Below, piece after piece: positions 1-7,414 of a stretch of 42,626 bases of DNA (positions are counted from its first letter, which is position 1; each line of letters starts with the position of its first letter). Source of the DNA: a virus; the IMG/VR virus record IMGVR_UViG_3300035016_000034, positions 1 through 42,626 of that record. One strand, given 5' to 3'. A model generated the notes under the pieces. It worked only from the letters and a program-made list of their open reading frames with translations. It ran no database searches and had not been told where the DNA came from. The translations under genes and the position numbers were made by a program.

Positions 1-378
1 TTAGAATACGGATTCTGGGCAGCCCATCATATGCAGTGTGTTCTTGACCATCTTGCCGAGCACAGGGTCATCGTACTTCTCGGCCACGTTGGCGCTGTTG
101 CTCTCGACTTGATAGGCGAACCGATGGAACTGAGTATACCCGCCAGCACTATTGCGGGCGTTCACCCACCCGCAGATGGAGGGCTTGTAGACCTCATTGC
201 GCAGGGTCAGACCCTTATATTGAGCCGAGGTTGGATCGAGGAAATCCGCACTGACAGCATGATGCATACTTTCGAAGGTGGCAGGACCGTCCACAGGCCA
301 AGTTCCATCTAGCACCTCGGCCCCATGTATCGAGACAATGGACAGCAAAAAGTATGTCGCGGCGATCCTTGCTCTCAT
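1..378 (-). CDS. small secreted protein coupled to the repressor
   Basis: A complete 125-residue protein. The N-terminus (residues about 1-20, two Arg then a hydrophobic stretch ending near HGA-E) looks like a Sec signal peptide, so the mature protein is probably periplasmic. The mature part contains a DPTSAQYKGL segment and an ICGWVNARNSAGGY segment. This pattern recurs in small uncharacterised secreted proteins of Proteobacteria and their mobile elements, and its function is not known to me. Two cysteines (in SICGW and MMGCPE) could form a disulfide. The gene starts 6 bp after the repressor stop. Its Shine-Dalgarno GGAG lies in the last repressor codon and stop, so it should be co-expressed with the repressor during lysogeny. 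A lysogenic-conversion or superinfection-exclusion role is inference from that position only. Confidence 0.75.
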   Translation of the reverse strand: MRARIAATYFLLSIVSIHGAEVLDGTWPVDGPATFESMHHAVSADFLDPTSAQYKGLTLRNEVYKPSICGWVNARNSAGGYTQFHRFAYQVESNSANVAEKYDDPVLGKMVKNTLHMMGCPESVF

Positions 379-384
379 ATTCGT

Positions 385-1050
385 CTACTCCAAAAAATGA
401 CTGTACCAGCGCACACGATAGAATTCGGGCTCGGGCGTTTCACGCTTGTCGATCTGCTCGGGCGGGTAGGCCGGGTTTTCGCTGGCCAAGGTGATCGAGC
501 CGCGCAGAAGCATAACAAACTTCACCTGCACCCGATCCGGTCGGACCACCACGTAGAGCTTGCCGCTGACTGGGCGGCTCCTTCGCTTGTTCACCAAGAT
601 AGGATCGCCCGAATATAGCACCGGCTCTTGGCTGTCCCCGCTAACCTCCAGAACCGACACATCACCAGGTTTTATTCGGTGGCGCCGGAGCCAGTCTACG
701 CCAAAAGGCATCGGTGCCGTCGAGGCGGCCACCTCCGAGTGACCGCCAACGCCAGCACTAACCCGCAGGTCGAAGCGATCTATCAGTGCGACAGCCTCAT
801 CCGCGGTTAACGCGGTACTCTCCTCGCGGGTCTCTGATGGCAGCTCTGCCCCCGTTATCAACCAATTCAGGTCCACCCCGGTTCGCTCCCTCAAACGTGC
901 GAGGAAGTCTGCCTTAGGGGTGCGTACGTTCCTTTCGTAGTTGCCAACGGTGGTGTCGCTTTCACCGATCCGCTTGGCAAACTGCAGGGTCGACTCCCCC
1001 GAATGCAAGCTTTCCAGTCTCTTTCCGAGCGTATCGAGATCGTTAGCCAT
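385..1050 (-). CDS. LexA/CI-type phage repressor (HTH + S24 peptidase)
   Basis: Residues 1-65 form an XRE-type helix-turn-helix (FAKRIGESDTTVGNYERN region). Residues 95-221 form a peptidase S24 domain. A VSAGVG segment offers an Ala99-Gly100 cleavage site. SGDSQEP places the nucleophile at Ser140 (the usual SGDSMEP has Met where this has Gln), and VQVKF gives general base Lys177. The Ser-Lys spacing of 37 equals that of LexA (S119/K156). I chose the ATG at 1050, which has AAAG six bases upstream. A longer frame to 1209 would run through the operator and into the divergent gene. The protein probably represses the rightward early promoter and autoregulates. The intact Ser-Lys pair suggests RecA/SOS-induced self-cleavage, unlike the classical Mu c repressor. 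The next gene downstream is translationally coupled. Confidence 0.93.
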   Translation of the reverse strand: MANDLDTLGKRLESLHSGESTLQFAKRIGESDTTVGNYERNVRTPKADFLARLRERTGVDLNWLITGAELPSETREESTALTADEAVALIDRFDLRVSAGVGGHSEVAASTAPMPFGVDWLRRHRIKPGDVSVLEVSGDSQEPVLYSGDPILVNKRRSRPVSGKLYVVVRPDRVQVKFVMLLRGSITLASENPAYPPEQIDKRETPEPEFYRVRWYSHFLE

Positions 1051-1062
1051 TGCCATCTTTGC

Positions 1063-1109
1063 ACGCACGAATGAGCGAGTTCTCGTTGCCAGTTCGCTCA
1101 AACGTGCGT
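1063..1109. promoter_or_regulatory. operator-like inverted repeat in the immunity region
   Basis: Arms ACGCACGAATGAGCGA (1063-1078) and TCGCTCAAACGTGCGT (1094-1109) are inverted repeats matching at 14 of 16 positions, with a 15-nt centre. They lie between the divergent repressor and Ner genes and cover the -35 and spacer of the putative early promoter. This is the expected place for repressor and/or Ner operators. Which protein binds is inference. Confidence 0.7.
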
Positions 1110-1114
1110 ATTCT
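1086..1114 (+). promoter_or_regulatory. putative early promoter Pe
   Basis: TTGCCA (1086-1091), a 17-bp spacer and TATTCT (1109-1114) form a good sigma-70-type promoter reading right toward ner. The second arm of the inverted repeat covers the spacer, so bound repressor would occlude RNA polymerase. If this promoter is right, the Ner start must lie after about 1120, consistent with GTG at 1194. Confidence 0.6.
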
Positions 1115-1193
1115 CCACTTCGACAAACCAAACCGCACCAACGCGGCGATTCGGCTGGCGGGCCAGATCGTCGCGACATTCGAAGAGGGCCCC

Positions 1194-1499
1194 GTGACGA
1201 GCACAGCACCCGAGACCTGGGATCGGCATGGAATCCTGGCGGCGATCAAACGCCGCTACGGGTCCCTGACCGGCCTGGCTGAACGCTACAAGACCGACAA
1301 ACGGCACCTGTCAGTGGCCCTGCATCGGCCCTACCCCAAGGCGGAGCAGGTCATTGCGAGGGCGCTGGCGGTGCCGGCCCGCGAACTCTGGCCCGACCGT
1401 TTCGACGCGGCCGGCCATCGCAAGCGCCGCCAGAAAGCGGCGCGGCCCGCGCAGAGTCAATCCAAAAATTCGACCAGTCAAACGGAGGCGCTGCGATGA
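1194..1499 (+). CDS. ner: Ner-like early regulator (winged HTH)
   Basis: A 101-residue protein with the Ner/Nlp pattern: TWDRHGILAAIKRRYGSLTGLAERY near the N-terminus, then HLSVALHRPYPKAEQVIARAL and VPARELWPDRF. Family members bind DNA and shut down the early and repressor promoters after induction. I chose GTG at 1194 because GAAGAGGG precedes it at good spacing and upstream starts fall inside the promoter. The C-terminal tail is basic and low-complexity (RKRRQKAARPAQ). It overlaps the next gene by ATGA, so it heads the early operon. Confidence 0.88.
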   Translation: MTSTAPETWDRHGILAAIKRRYGSLTGLAERYKTDKRHLSVALHRPYPKAEQVIARALAVPARELWPDRFDAAGHRKRRQKAARPAQSQSKNSTSQTEALR

Positions 1500-1666
1500 C
1501 ACGGCTTTTTTCCCTGTTTCGCGGGCCTGCGCCTTGTTGGCAGGAGCGGCATGGCCGCTTGATGGTCAGGGTCCACTGTTTCACTCTGGCCGACAATCTC
1601 ATCGTCTGCGCGGCGGGCATCATCGTGCTCGCCGCGTGCATTGCCGTCCTGGCGGTGATGCCATGA
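1496..1666 (+). CDS. small single-pass membrane protein
   Basis: A 56-residue frame that starts at ATG overlapping the ner stop and ends at a TGA overlapping the next ATG. Residues about 33-55 (LADNLIVCAAGIIVLAACIA) form one hydrophobic segment, so it is a likely inner-membrane protein. It contains Cys14, Cys28, Cys38 and Cys48. Overlaps at both ends argue that it is real. I do not recognise the family. Confidence 0.6.
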   Translation: MTRLFSLFRGPAPCWQERHGRLMVRVHCFTLADNLIVCAAGIIVLAACIAVLAVMP

Positions 1667-1926
1667 CGAATTCGTTCCCGATCGCCTTTAAGAGACAACC
1701 GTCGGGCAAGGCGCTCCTGCGCCTCCGCTATCTGCTGGGCGGTCGAATAGCGGCCATGGATGCTGCCCTAGGCTTGTCAGATGAAGAGGCCCAGACGCTG
1801 GGTCGGGACGTGTTGTTCGATTTGATCGAACACCTATGCGTCGATGACGACGACTTCCTAGTCGCCGCCGCTCAAATTGCCATTTCTCGACTGGATTTCT
1901 CGCAGGTGCGCAATGGCAGCGCCTGA
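1663..1926 (+). CDS. hypothetical early protein
   Basis: An 87-residue acidic helical protein (LGLSDEEAQTLGRDVLFDLIEHLCVDDDDFLVAAAQIAI). The start ATG overlaps the previous stop. The last 69 bp overlap, tail to tail, the antisense gene that ends at 1858. No family recognised. Confidence 0.6.
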   Translation: MTNSFPIAFKRQPSGKALLRLRYLLGGRIAAMDAALGLSDEEAQTLGRDVLFDLIEHLCVDDDDFLVAAAQIAISRLDFSQVRNGSA

Positions 1927-2133
1927 AGAGAGTTCCTGCAGGCCGGGATCGGCGAGCTTTGGCTTTTCTTCCAGAAAAGCGATGAGGTTCGACACCGTTG
2001 CTTCCTGTCCAGATGCAAGGATTTCGGCGGTCGCATATCCAAGGGCGTACGCCCAGAGGAAATCCGACCCACGCTGTCCGGCGTTCACAAGGTTGCGCAT
2101 GCGGGCCGCAGCCGCTTCCAACTTGTCACTCAT
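1858..2133 (-). CDS. antisense hypothetical protein within the early region
   Basis: A 91-residue protein starting MSDKLEAAAARMRNLVNAGQ, followed by SDFLWAYALGYATAEILASG. It is preceded on the minus strand by GAGGAG about 9 bases before the ATG, a strong ribosome site. The protein composition is normal, whereas the opposite-strand frame (1877-2242) reads like a shadow. It lies against the direction of the early operon and overlaps the end of the preceding gene by 69 bp. I do not recognise a family. It might be expressed in the lysogen, or its transcript might be antisense to the early messenger. Confidence 0.65.
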   Translation of the reverse strand: MSDKLEAAAARMRNLVNAGQRGSDFLWAYALGYATAEILASGQEATVSNLIAFLEEKPKLADPGLQELSSGAAIAHLREIQSRNGNLSGGD

Positions 2134-2231
2134 CTCAATCGTCTCCTCGTGCGTCTCTCGCGGGGTGATGAAGGCTTCGGCGTGCGTTGCGAGCGCCGCC
2201 GAGGCCGCCCTTCTCCTAACACGAGTCCAAT

Positions 2232-3101
2232 ATGACCACTAAGCCTGCCTCCATCGCGGCGGAGCCGCTCCCCCTTGCCCAGCAGCTGGTGCCGCTCGAG
2301 CTGATCGACGTACCAGCGAACCGCCTGCGCCAGCCCGATCCGGACTGGGTGCATGTGCTCGGAAAGTCCATGGCCGAGCGGGGGCAGCTGCAGCCCGTTC
2401 GCATCGCCGAGGCAGCGGGCGGGCGATATGAGCTGATCTTCGGACATGCGCGCCTGCTGGCGGCGGCCGAAATCGGCTGGGACCGGATCGACGCCGTCAT
2501 TGTTCCTGCAGATCATCCTGCAGCGCAGCATCGGCGGCTCGATGAGCTGTTCGAGAACATCGTGCGGCACGATCTCAACGCCCTGAACCGCGCGGTCGCC
2601 CTTGGCGAGGTCAAAGCGATCCATGAAACGCTGTATCCCGACGCAAAACGCGGCGGTGACCATAAGAAAAAACAACAACTTAAGTCCCAAAACGAAATCT
2701 TTTCGTTTTCGCAGTCCGCCGCGGAACGGACCGGGCTCAGCCAGCGTGCCATCCAGATCGCCGTCAGCATCGTTGAAGGCCTGGCCGCTGATAGCCTGGC
2801 GCGATTGCGCGGCACGGGCCTGGCTTCGAACCAGTCACAACTCGTCGCGCTGGCGGCGATCACGCAGGCACAGCAGGCGGCCGTGCTGGACATCCTGATA
2901 GCTGCCAAGCCCAAGGCCGCCAATGTGGCCGATGCGCTGGTGCTGGCGCAGGGTGGCAAGCTGGCGACGCCGGCAGAGAGGGCATTCCGCTCCCTCAATG
3001 ACGGTCTGACCCGCGTCGGGCCCAAGCATCGCGCCGCGATTTACGACCGCTTCGAGGGGGAGATCAAAGGCCATGCCCGGGCGCGGGGCTGGTTCAAGTG
3101 A
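2232..3101 (+). CDS. ParB-like nuclease/partition-domain protein
   Basis: A 289-residue protein with an N-terminal ParB/Srx-like domain: VPANRLRQPDPDWVHVLGKSMAERGQLQPVRI, then YELIFGHARLLAAAEIGW, then a LFENIVRHDLNALNRAVALGEV segment. The region around residues 145-185 (QSAAERTGLSQRAIQIAV) resembles the ParB HTH domain. ParB-like genes just upstream of the transposase occur in other alphaproteobacterial Mu-like phages such as RcapMu. Its role there is not established; it may help target or hold DNA rather than partition plasmids. No ParA partner is in the window. It overlaps the transposase GTG by four bases (GTGA), so the two are coupled. Confidence 0.85.
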   Translation: MTTKPASIAAEPLPLAQQLVPLELIDVPANRLRQPDPDWVHVLGKSMAERGQLQPVRIAEAAGGRYELIFGHARLLAAAEIGWDRIDAVIVPADHPAAQHRRLDELFENIVRHDLNALNRAVALGEVKAIHETLYPDAKRGGDHKKKQQLKSQNEIFSFSQSAAERTGLSQRAIQIAVSIVEGLAADSLARLRGTGLASNQSQLVALAAITQAQQAAVLDILIAAKPKAANVADALVLAQGGKLATPAERAFRSLNDGLTRVGPKHRAAIYDRFEGEIKGHARARGWFK

Positions 3102-5299
3102 AGGTATGGTTCACCCACGCCGAAGCCGCCGCACTCGGGGTCAGTGGCCTGCCGGACACGCGGCGAGGCATAGCGGCTCTGGCCGATCGCGAAGGTTGGG
3201 ACAGCTACGCCGCGTTGGCTCGACCGCGACCAGGGCGAGAGGGCGGCGGTGGTTGGGAGTACCATTTCGAGCTGTGGCCGATGTGGTCGCGGCTCGACTA
3301 TGTCGCCCGCCATATCAGCGTCGAGCCGGCAGACCAGGTGCCGCCGATCGTCGAGGATGACGCTCTGACCGCCAATGGGCGGAAAGAGCGCGATGCTCGG
3401 CTGGCGATCGTGGCGGTGGCAGAGCGTTTTGCCCAAGGCTCTGGCCTGACGGTGATGGCGGCGGATGCCTATTTCGCCGAGCTGTTCAACGCCGGAAAAA
3501 TACCCCTTGAAGACTGGGTCCGCGAGACGGTCCGCAAGGTCAGCGGGCGCAATATTGCCCGCTGGCGCAGCAAGGCCCGCGACGGCGGCTCCCGCCTGGG
3601 CTTCGATCGCGCTCTCAGCCGACAAGACACCTCGATACTCGCTACTGCCGAGGGTGGCGCAGTGCGACACTTCATCCTGGCGCTGATCGCGAAGAATCCA
3701 GCCTTCTCGGCAGACGATATCCGGACCACCACGATCGCGCGGTTCTGCTCTGATATCGCCAATCCCGAACTCGCCGACGCCAACGGCGTGCTGGCGCCGG
3801 TGCCCAAGCTGCGCGCCTTCCAGCGCACGTTGGGAATATGGAAAGAGCGGTATCGCAACGAGTTGCTGCGGATTTCCGATCCGGACGGCTATCGCTCCAA
3901 GGCCGAGTTCGTCCTGACCGCCACGACCAGGGCGGATCGGCTCAACGAAGTCTGGCAGATCGACGCCTCGCCGCTGGACGCCATCACCACCACCCGCAAC
4001 AAGCGCCCCACCATCTACTCGTGCGTCGACATCTACTCGCGGCGGATGCTGATCCTGCTGACCGACACGCCGCGCGCGCATGCCGTAGGGCTGCTTCTGC
4101 GCAAGGCCATTCTGGCCTGGGGCGTTCCCGAGCAGATCAAGACCGACAACGGTAGCGACTTCAAGGCGCACTACATCCGGCGCCTGCTGGAGCGTAGCCT
4201 CAAGATCAAGATACTGCCGACCAAGGCTTACGACGCCCGCGCCAAGGGCGTGGTGGAGCGGTCGATCGGCACATTCCAGCATCAGTTGGTCAAGCGCATC
4301 CCCGGCTTTGTGGGCCATAACCCGGCAGACCGGAAGGTGCTTGAAAACCGCAAGGCCTTCAGCGCTCGGCACAATCTCGACGACGCGCACATGTTCGGCG
4401 CCGAAATGACCGACCTGCAGGTGGCCGAGCTCTGCGACCATTGGGCGGAGGTGGACTACGCGCATCGGCCTCATAGCGGCAAGACCATGCGTGGCCGGAC
4501 GCCGTTCGAGGTGGCTGCCGGATATCAGGGTGAGGTCCGCCGTATCGAGAACGTCGCTGCGCTCGACCTGCTGCTAGCTCCAGTTGTCGGCAAGACTGGC
4601 GATGATGGTCGGCGCAAGGTCGGCCACGAGGGCATCGCGGTCAACAAGGTGCACTACCACCTCGGCACGCTGCTCGTCGGGGACGTGGTGTTTTGCCGGC
4701 AGGACCCAATCGATCTCGGGCGTATCTATGTCTTCAAAGAGGACGAAGAGACCTTCCTTGGCGTCGCCGAAAACTGGGAATTGCTCGGCCTCGACCCGGC
4801 GGAGAATGCTGCCCGCATCCGTGCGCTGCAGAAGGCCGTCAGCGACAAGACCGTGGTGCCGGTCCGCAAGATGATGCGCAGCATCGGCCCGCTCGACGTG
4901 GCCAATGCTCAGCGCGCCAAGGCTGACGCCGGCAAGGGCAACCTGGTCGCTTTCCCGCAACCCCACGCCAAATATGAGACCGCGGCCCTCAAGGCGGCAC
5001 TCGATGCTGTAACGCCCGAGGTCCCGCGGCAGGCCGACGCCCGCACGAGGGCTGAGCAACAGCGGCTCTTCGGTATTGCGGCCACGGCCAAGGCGGATGC
5101 GACCAACGTAGCAAGGCTGCCTGAGACCCCAGAGCAGCGCTATCGCCGTGCCGTCGCCATCAAGGACCGGCTCGACGCCGGTGACGCCGGCGTGCCGGCC
5201 AAGGATGCCCACTGGGTGGGACGCTACATGGAAAGTTCCGAGTTCAAGGGCCTGGCGAAGATCCGCGCGGTGCGCGGCGAGCAGGCGCAGGAGCTCTGA
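3098..5299 (+). CDS. MuA-type DDE transposase
   Basis: A 733-residue strand-transfer enzyme that cuts the phage ends and joins them to target DNA during integration and replicative transposition. The N-terminus (MKVWFTHAEAAAL, then GLPDTRRGIAALADREGW) matches the MuA N-terminal DNA-binding domain. The catalytic core has IDASP with Asp289, KTDNGSDF with Asp350 and GVVERSIGTF with Glu387, an RNase H-fold DDE triad. The C-terminal third (about 480-733) includes a Mu-transposase beta-barrel-like region and an Ala/Lys-rich tail probably contacting MuB. The start is GTG overlapping the upstream stop. Size is slightly above MuA (663 residues). Confidence 0.96.
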   Translation: MKVWFTHAEAAALGVSGLPDTRRGIAALADREGWDSYAALARPRPGREGGGGWEYHFELWPMWSRLDYVARHISVEPADQVPPIVEDDALTANGRKERDARLAIVAVAERFAQGSGLTVMAADAYFAELFNAGKIPLEDWVRETVRKVSGRNIARWRSKARDGGSRLGFDRALSRQDTSILATAEGGAVRHFILALIAKNPAFSADDIRTTTIARFCSDIANPELADANGVLAPVPKLRAFQRTLGIWKERYRNELLRISDPDGYRSKAEFVLTATTRADRLNEVWQIDASPLDAITTTRNKRPTIYSCVDIYSRRMLILLTDTPRAHAVGLLLRKAILAWGVPEQIKTDNGSDFKAHYIRRLLERSLKIKILPTKAYDARAKGVVERSIGTFQHQLVKRIPGFVGHNPADRKVLENRKAFSARHNLDDAHMFGAEMTDLQVAELCDHWAEVDYAHRPHSGKTMRGRTPFEVAAGYQGEVRRIENVAALDLLLAPVVGKTGDDGRRKVGHEGIAVNKVHYHLGTLLVGDVVFCRQDPIDLGRIYVFKEDEETFLGVAENWELLGLDPAENAARIRALQKAVSDKTVVPVRKMMRSIGPLDVANAQRAKADAGKGNLVAFPQPHAKYETAALKAALDAVTPEVPRQADARTRAEQQRLFGIAATAKADATNVARLPETPEQRYRRAVAIKDRLDAGDAGVPAKDAHWVGRYMESSEFKGLAKIRAVRGEQAQEL

Positions 5300-5304
5300 A
5301 AAAG

Positions 5305-5349
5305 AAAGGCCCGGGTGCAACCGGACCTTTCACAAGACGACGTTTTTTT
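5305..5349 (+). terminator. weak hairpin between A and B
   Basis: AAAGG-C-CCGG (5305-5314) can pair with CCGG-A-CCTTT (5321-5330) around a six-base loop, with one internal mismatch. Seven T residues follow at 5343-5349, but 12 bases away, further than in a standard intrinsic terminator. It could attenuate transcription or stabilise mRNA ends between A and B. Weak call. Confidence 0.3.
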
Positions 5350-5378
5350 GAGGCCAACGACGACGTGAAGGAAACTAG

Positions 5379-6134
5379 ATGAACAAGCATATGTCCGTCA
5401 ATCTGTACCGCGACCCGATCGCGCCGACCCGAAATGTGGCTGCGTTTTCGGTGATGCTGCAGCGGCTCAGCGACATGCCGATAACCCGTGACCGGATGGG
5501 CGCATTCTCCGGCGACCCGGGGCTCGGCAAGACCAAGAGCGCCGCCTATGCCGCCACCACCTATCGCACCCGCTATGTCACCTGCGGGCTGCTGACCACG
5601 GCACGCTCGCTGATCTCCGATATTCTGATGGACCTGGGCGAACACGAGGTGCGCGGCACCAATATCGACCTGCTGAACCGGGCGATTTTCCTGCTCGCCC
5701 ACGATCCGCAGCGGCCGCTGATCATCGACGAGGCCCACTACGTTGCTCAGCGCCGCTTCGTCGACGTGCTGCGCCAGATCCACGATGCGGCGCGCGTGCC
5801 GGTGGTGCTGATCGGCGAGAAATCCCTGATGCGACGGCTGGAGGCCTTCCCCATGGTACGCAGCCGGATCGGCCGCGTCGTGGCCGAGGCGATGCCATGT
5901 GACCTCGACGACCTGCAGCTGATGACGCGCGAGCACTTCCCGGACCTGGCCATTGCCGATGACCTGGCGGACGCCGTGCTGGCTGAAACCGGCGGCAACG
6001 CCCGGGCCATCGTCAGTCTACTCGACGATATCAACGAGCGCGCTGCCATTCTCGGCCGCGATGATCTTGATCTGAGCGGCTTCGGTGGAATCGAGACGCT
6101 CCGGGCAGCGCACGCCCAGGCGGGGGCGGTCTGA
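5379..6134 (+). CDS. MuB-type AAA+ ATPase, target-DNA activator
   Basis: A 251-residue ATPase with Walker A GDPGLGKT (45-52) and Walker B LIIDEAH (114-120), followed by an LRQIHDAARVPVVLIGE sensor region. MuB proteins bind target DNA as ATP-dependent filaments, deliver it to the transpososome and confer target immunity. The protein is shorter than MuB (312) and lacks an obvious N-terminal HTH, as in TniB-like ATPases. The ATG at 5379 has AAGGA seven bases upstream. Its stop overlaps the next start (TGATG). Confidence 0.93.
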   Translation: MNKHMSVNLYRDPIAPTRNVAAFSVMLQRLSDMPITRDRMGAFSGDPGLGKTKSAAYAATTYRTRYVTCGLLTTARSLISDILMDLGEHEVRGTNIDLLNRAIFLLAHDPQRPLIIDEAHYVAQRRFVDVLRQIHDAARVPVVLIGEKSLMRRLEAFPMVRSRIGRVVAEAMPCDLDDLQLMTREHFPDLAIADDLADAVLAETGGNARAIVSLLDDINERAAILGRDDLDLSGFGGIETLRAAHAQAGAV

Positions 6135-6739
6135 TGCCCAAGCCCGTGCGTTTCCTCACCACCACAGTGCAGCTGCCGGTCGGTGATGCCGGCATCTGGC
6201 GGGTCATTCTTGATCTCGATCGCGAAGTCGGCACCTGGGCGGTCGCCGACATCGATGGCCGCTGCAACATGGACAGCCGCACCATAAGGGACTTCGTCAA
6301 GCGGCTGATGGCGGGCGGCAAGATCGAGCGGGCTGGCGAACGCCCGCCTGCGCCGCCGTCCAACCGGCCGGCGCTGCTCTATCGGTTGCTGGCCAGGTCG
6401 CTGGAAGCGCCCCGGCTGCGCCGCGACGGCACTGAATGCCCCGAGCCCGCCATCGAGAAGATGTGGCGGGTGATGAAGATGATGAAGGCCTTCACCGTTC
6501 CCGATGTGGCCGAGGCGGCGCAGGTCACCGTCACCACCGCCGACCGATACCTGCGCCATCTGGCGGCGGTGAAGGGTGGCCCGCTTAAGGCAACGCCCGG
6601 CCGCCCGCTGCGCCGGCAGTACGTGCTGGTGCAGAACCTGGGCGCCCATGCGCCGAAGATCCTGCGCGGGCATCAGGTCTACGATCCCAATTGCCGCCAG
6701 TTGCTTGGCGACATGAAGGTCGAAGAGGTGGCGTTGTGA
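6134..6739 (+). CDS. winged-helix early protein
   Basis: A 201-residue protein with two helix-turn-helix-like stretches: residues about 38-70 (DIDGRCNMDSRTIRDFVKRLMAGGKI) and 118-145 (FTVPDVAEAAQVTVTTADRYLRHLAAV). This suggests tandem winged helices. Similar proteins lie after MuB in many Mu-like phages, without an assigned function. It overlaps both neighbours by a few bases and so belongs to the early operon. A regulatory or replication-accessory role is inference. Confidence 0.75.
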   Translation: MPKPVRFLTTTVQLPVGDAGIWRVILDLDREVGTWAVADIDGRCNMDSRTIRDFVKRLMAGGKIERAGERPPAPPSNRPALLYRLLARSLEAPRLRRDGTECPEPAIEKMWRVMKMMKAFTVPDVAEAAQVTVTTADRYLRHLAAVKGGPLKATPGRPLRRQYVLVQNLGAHAPKILRGHQVYDPNCRQLLGDMKVEEVAL

Positions 6740-7158
6740 AGCCCGGTCCGCGCCTGGGCGCACTGCAGCAAGGCCGCAGTTACGCCGAAAAAGCCGCCGA
6801 CGCCTGGGGCGAGTTGCCGGACTGGGTGGCTGAACTTGCCACTCATGCCGACCAGCACGGGGCGAAGGCCTCTGCTCTCGCCATCGGATATTCGGGCAGC
6901 GCCGTGTCGATGGTTCTGAACAAGGGATCAAGCTTCGACAAGCTGGATCTCGGCCGCTTCGAGCAGGCGGTGCGCGGGGGTCTGATGGGGCTCACCGTCA
7001 CCTGCCTGGCTCAGGGCGATATCGGCCGCGACGTATGCCTCTCCAACCAGAGACTGCCGTTCTCCGCCCATCGCCGCGAGCGGGTGGTGCTTTACCACGC
7101 CTGCCGCTCCGGCTGCCCCCACTTCCTCCAGAAAGGAAATTCCAATGGCACTGAATAG
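6736..7158 (+). CDS. HTH protein typical of Mu-like phages
   Basis: A 140-residue protein starting at GTG 6736 (GTGA overlap with the previous stop, AGAGG upstream). DQHGAKASALAIGYSGSAVSMVLN is an XRE-like helix-turn-helix. FEQAVRGGLMGLTVTCLAQGDIGRDVCL and YHACRSGCPHF give a cysteine-bearing C-terminal part that could hold metal. This layout recurs in early regions of transposable phages. It probably binds DNA; target unknown. Confidence 0.75.
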   Translation: MKPGPRLGALQQGRSYAEKAADAWGELPDWVAELATHADQHGAKASALAIGYSGSAVSMVLNKGSSFDKLDLGRFEQAVRGGLMGLTVTCLAQGDIGRDVCLSNQRLPFSAHRRERVVLYHACRSGCPHFLQKGNSNGTE

Positions 7159-7414
7159 TCAGCCTGCCAGCCGCCGCATCCTGTCGGCCAAGCGGATGAT
7201 CCGCGATGCCCGCCTGGGCCACCCGATGACCGTCGGGCAGATGGAGCGCCTGGAAACGGTGCTCGCCGACGCCGCGGCCGATGTGGAGCGTATGGAACTC
7301 GCCTCGGGCGAAGCGTCCGTGGTCAGCCAGCTCAAGGCCGCCGGCAACAACCCGGCGGTGCTGCGGGCCGTGCTGCAGCAGGTCGGCGCCCGCAAGGCGG
7401 TGCGTCATGGCTGA
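7145..7414 (+). CDS. hypothetical early protein
   Basis: An 89-residue helical, Ala/Arg-rich protein. AAGGAAA precedes the ATG. It overlaps the previous gene by 14 bp and the next by 8 bp. No domain recognised. Confidence 0.7.
   Translation: MALNSQPASRRILSAKRMIRDARLGHPMTVGQMERLETVLADAAADVERMELASGEASVVSQLKAAGNNPAVLRAVLQQVGARKAVRHG

Noticed and set aside
1051-1209. N-terminal extension of the repressor frame to 1209
   Set aside because: It would cross the divergent promoter and operator and overlap ner. The extension is Arg/Ser-rich and unlike an HTH protein, and the ATG at 1050 has a ribosome site.
1877-2242. 121-residue plus-strand frame
   Set aside because: It lies opposite the 1858-2133 gene, has shadow-like Ser/Arg/Ala composition and no ribosome site.
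3041-4474. 477-residue minus-strand frame opposite the transposase
   Set aside because: A long shadow caused by high GC; the plus strand carries the DDE motifs.
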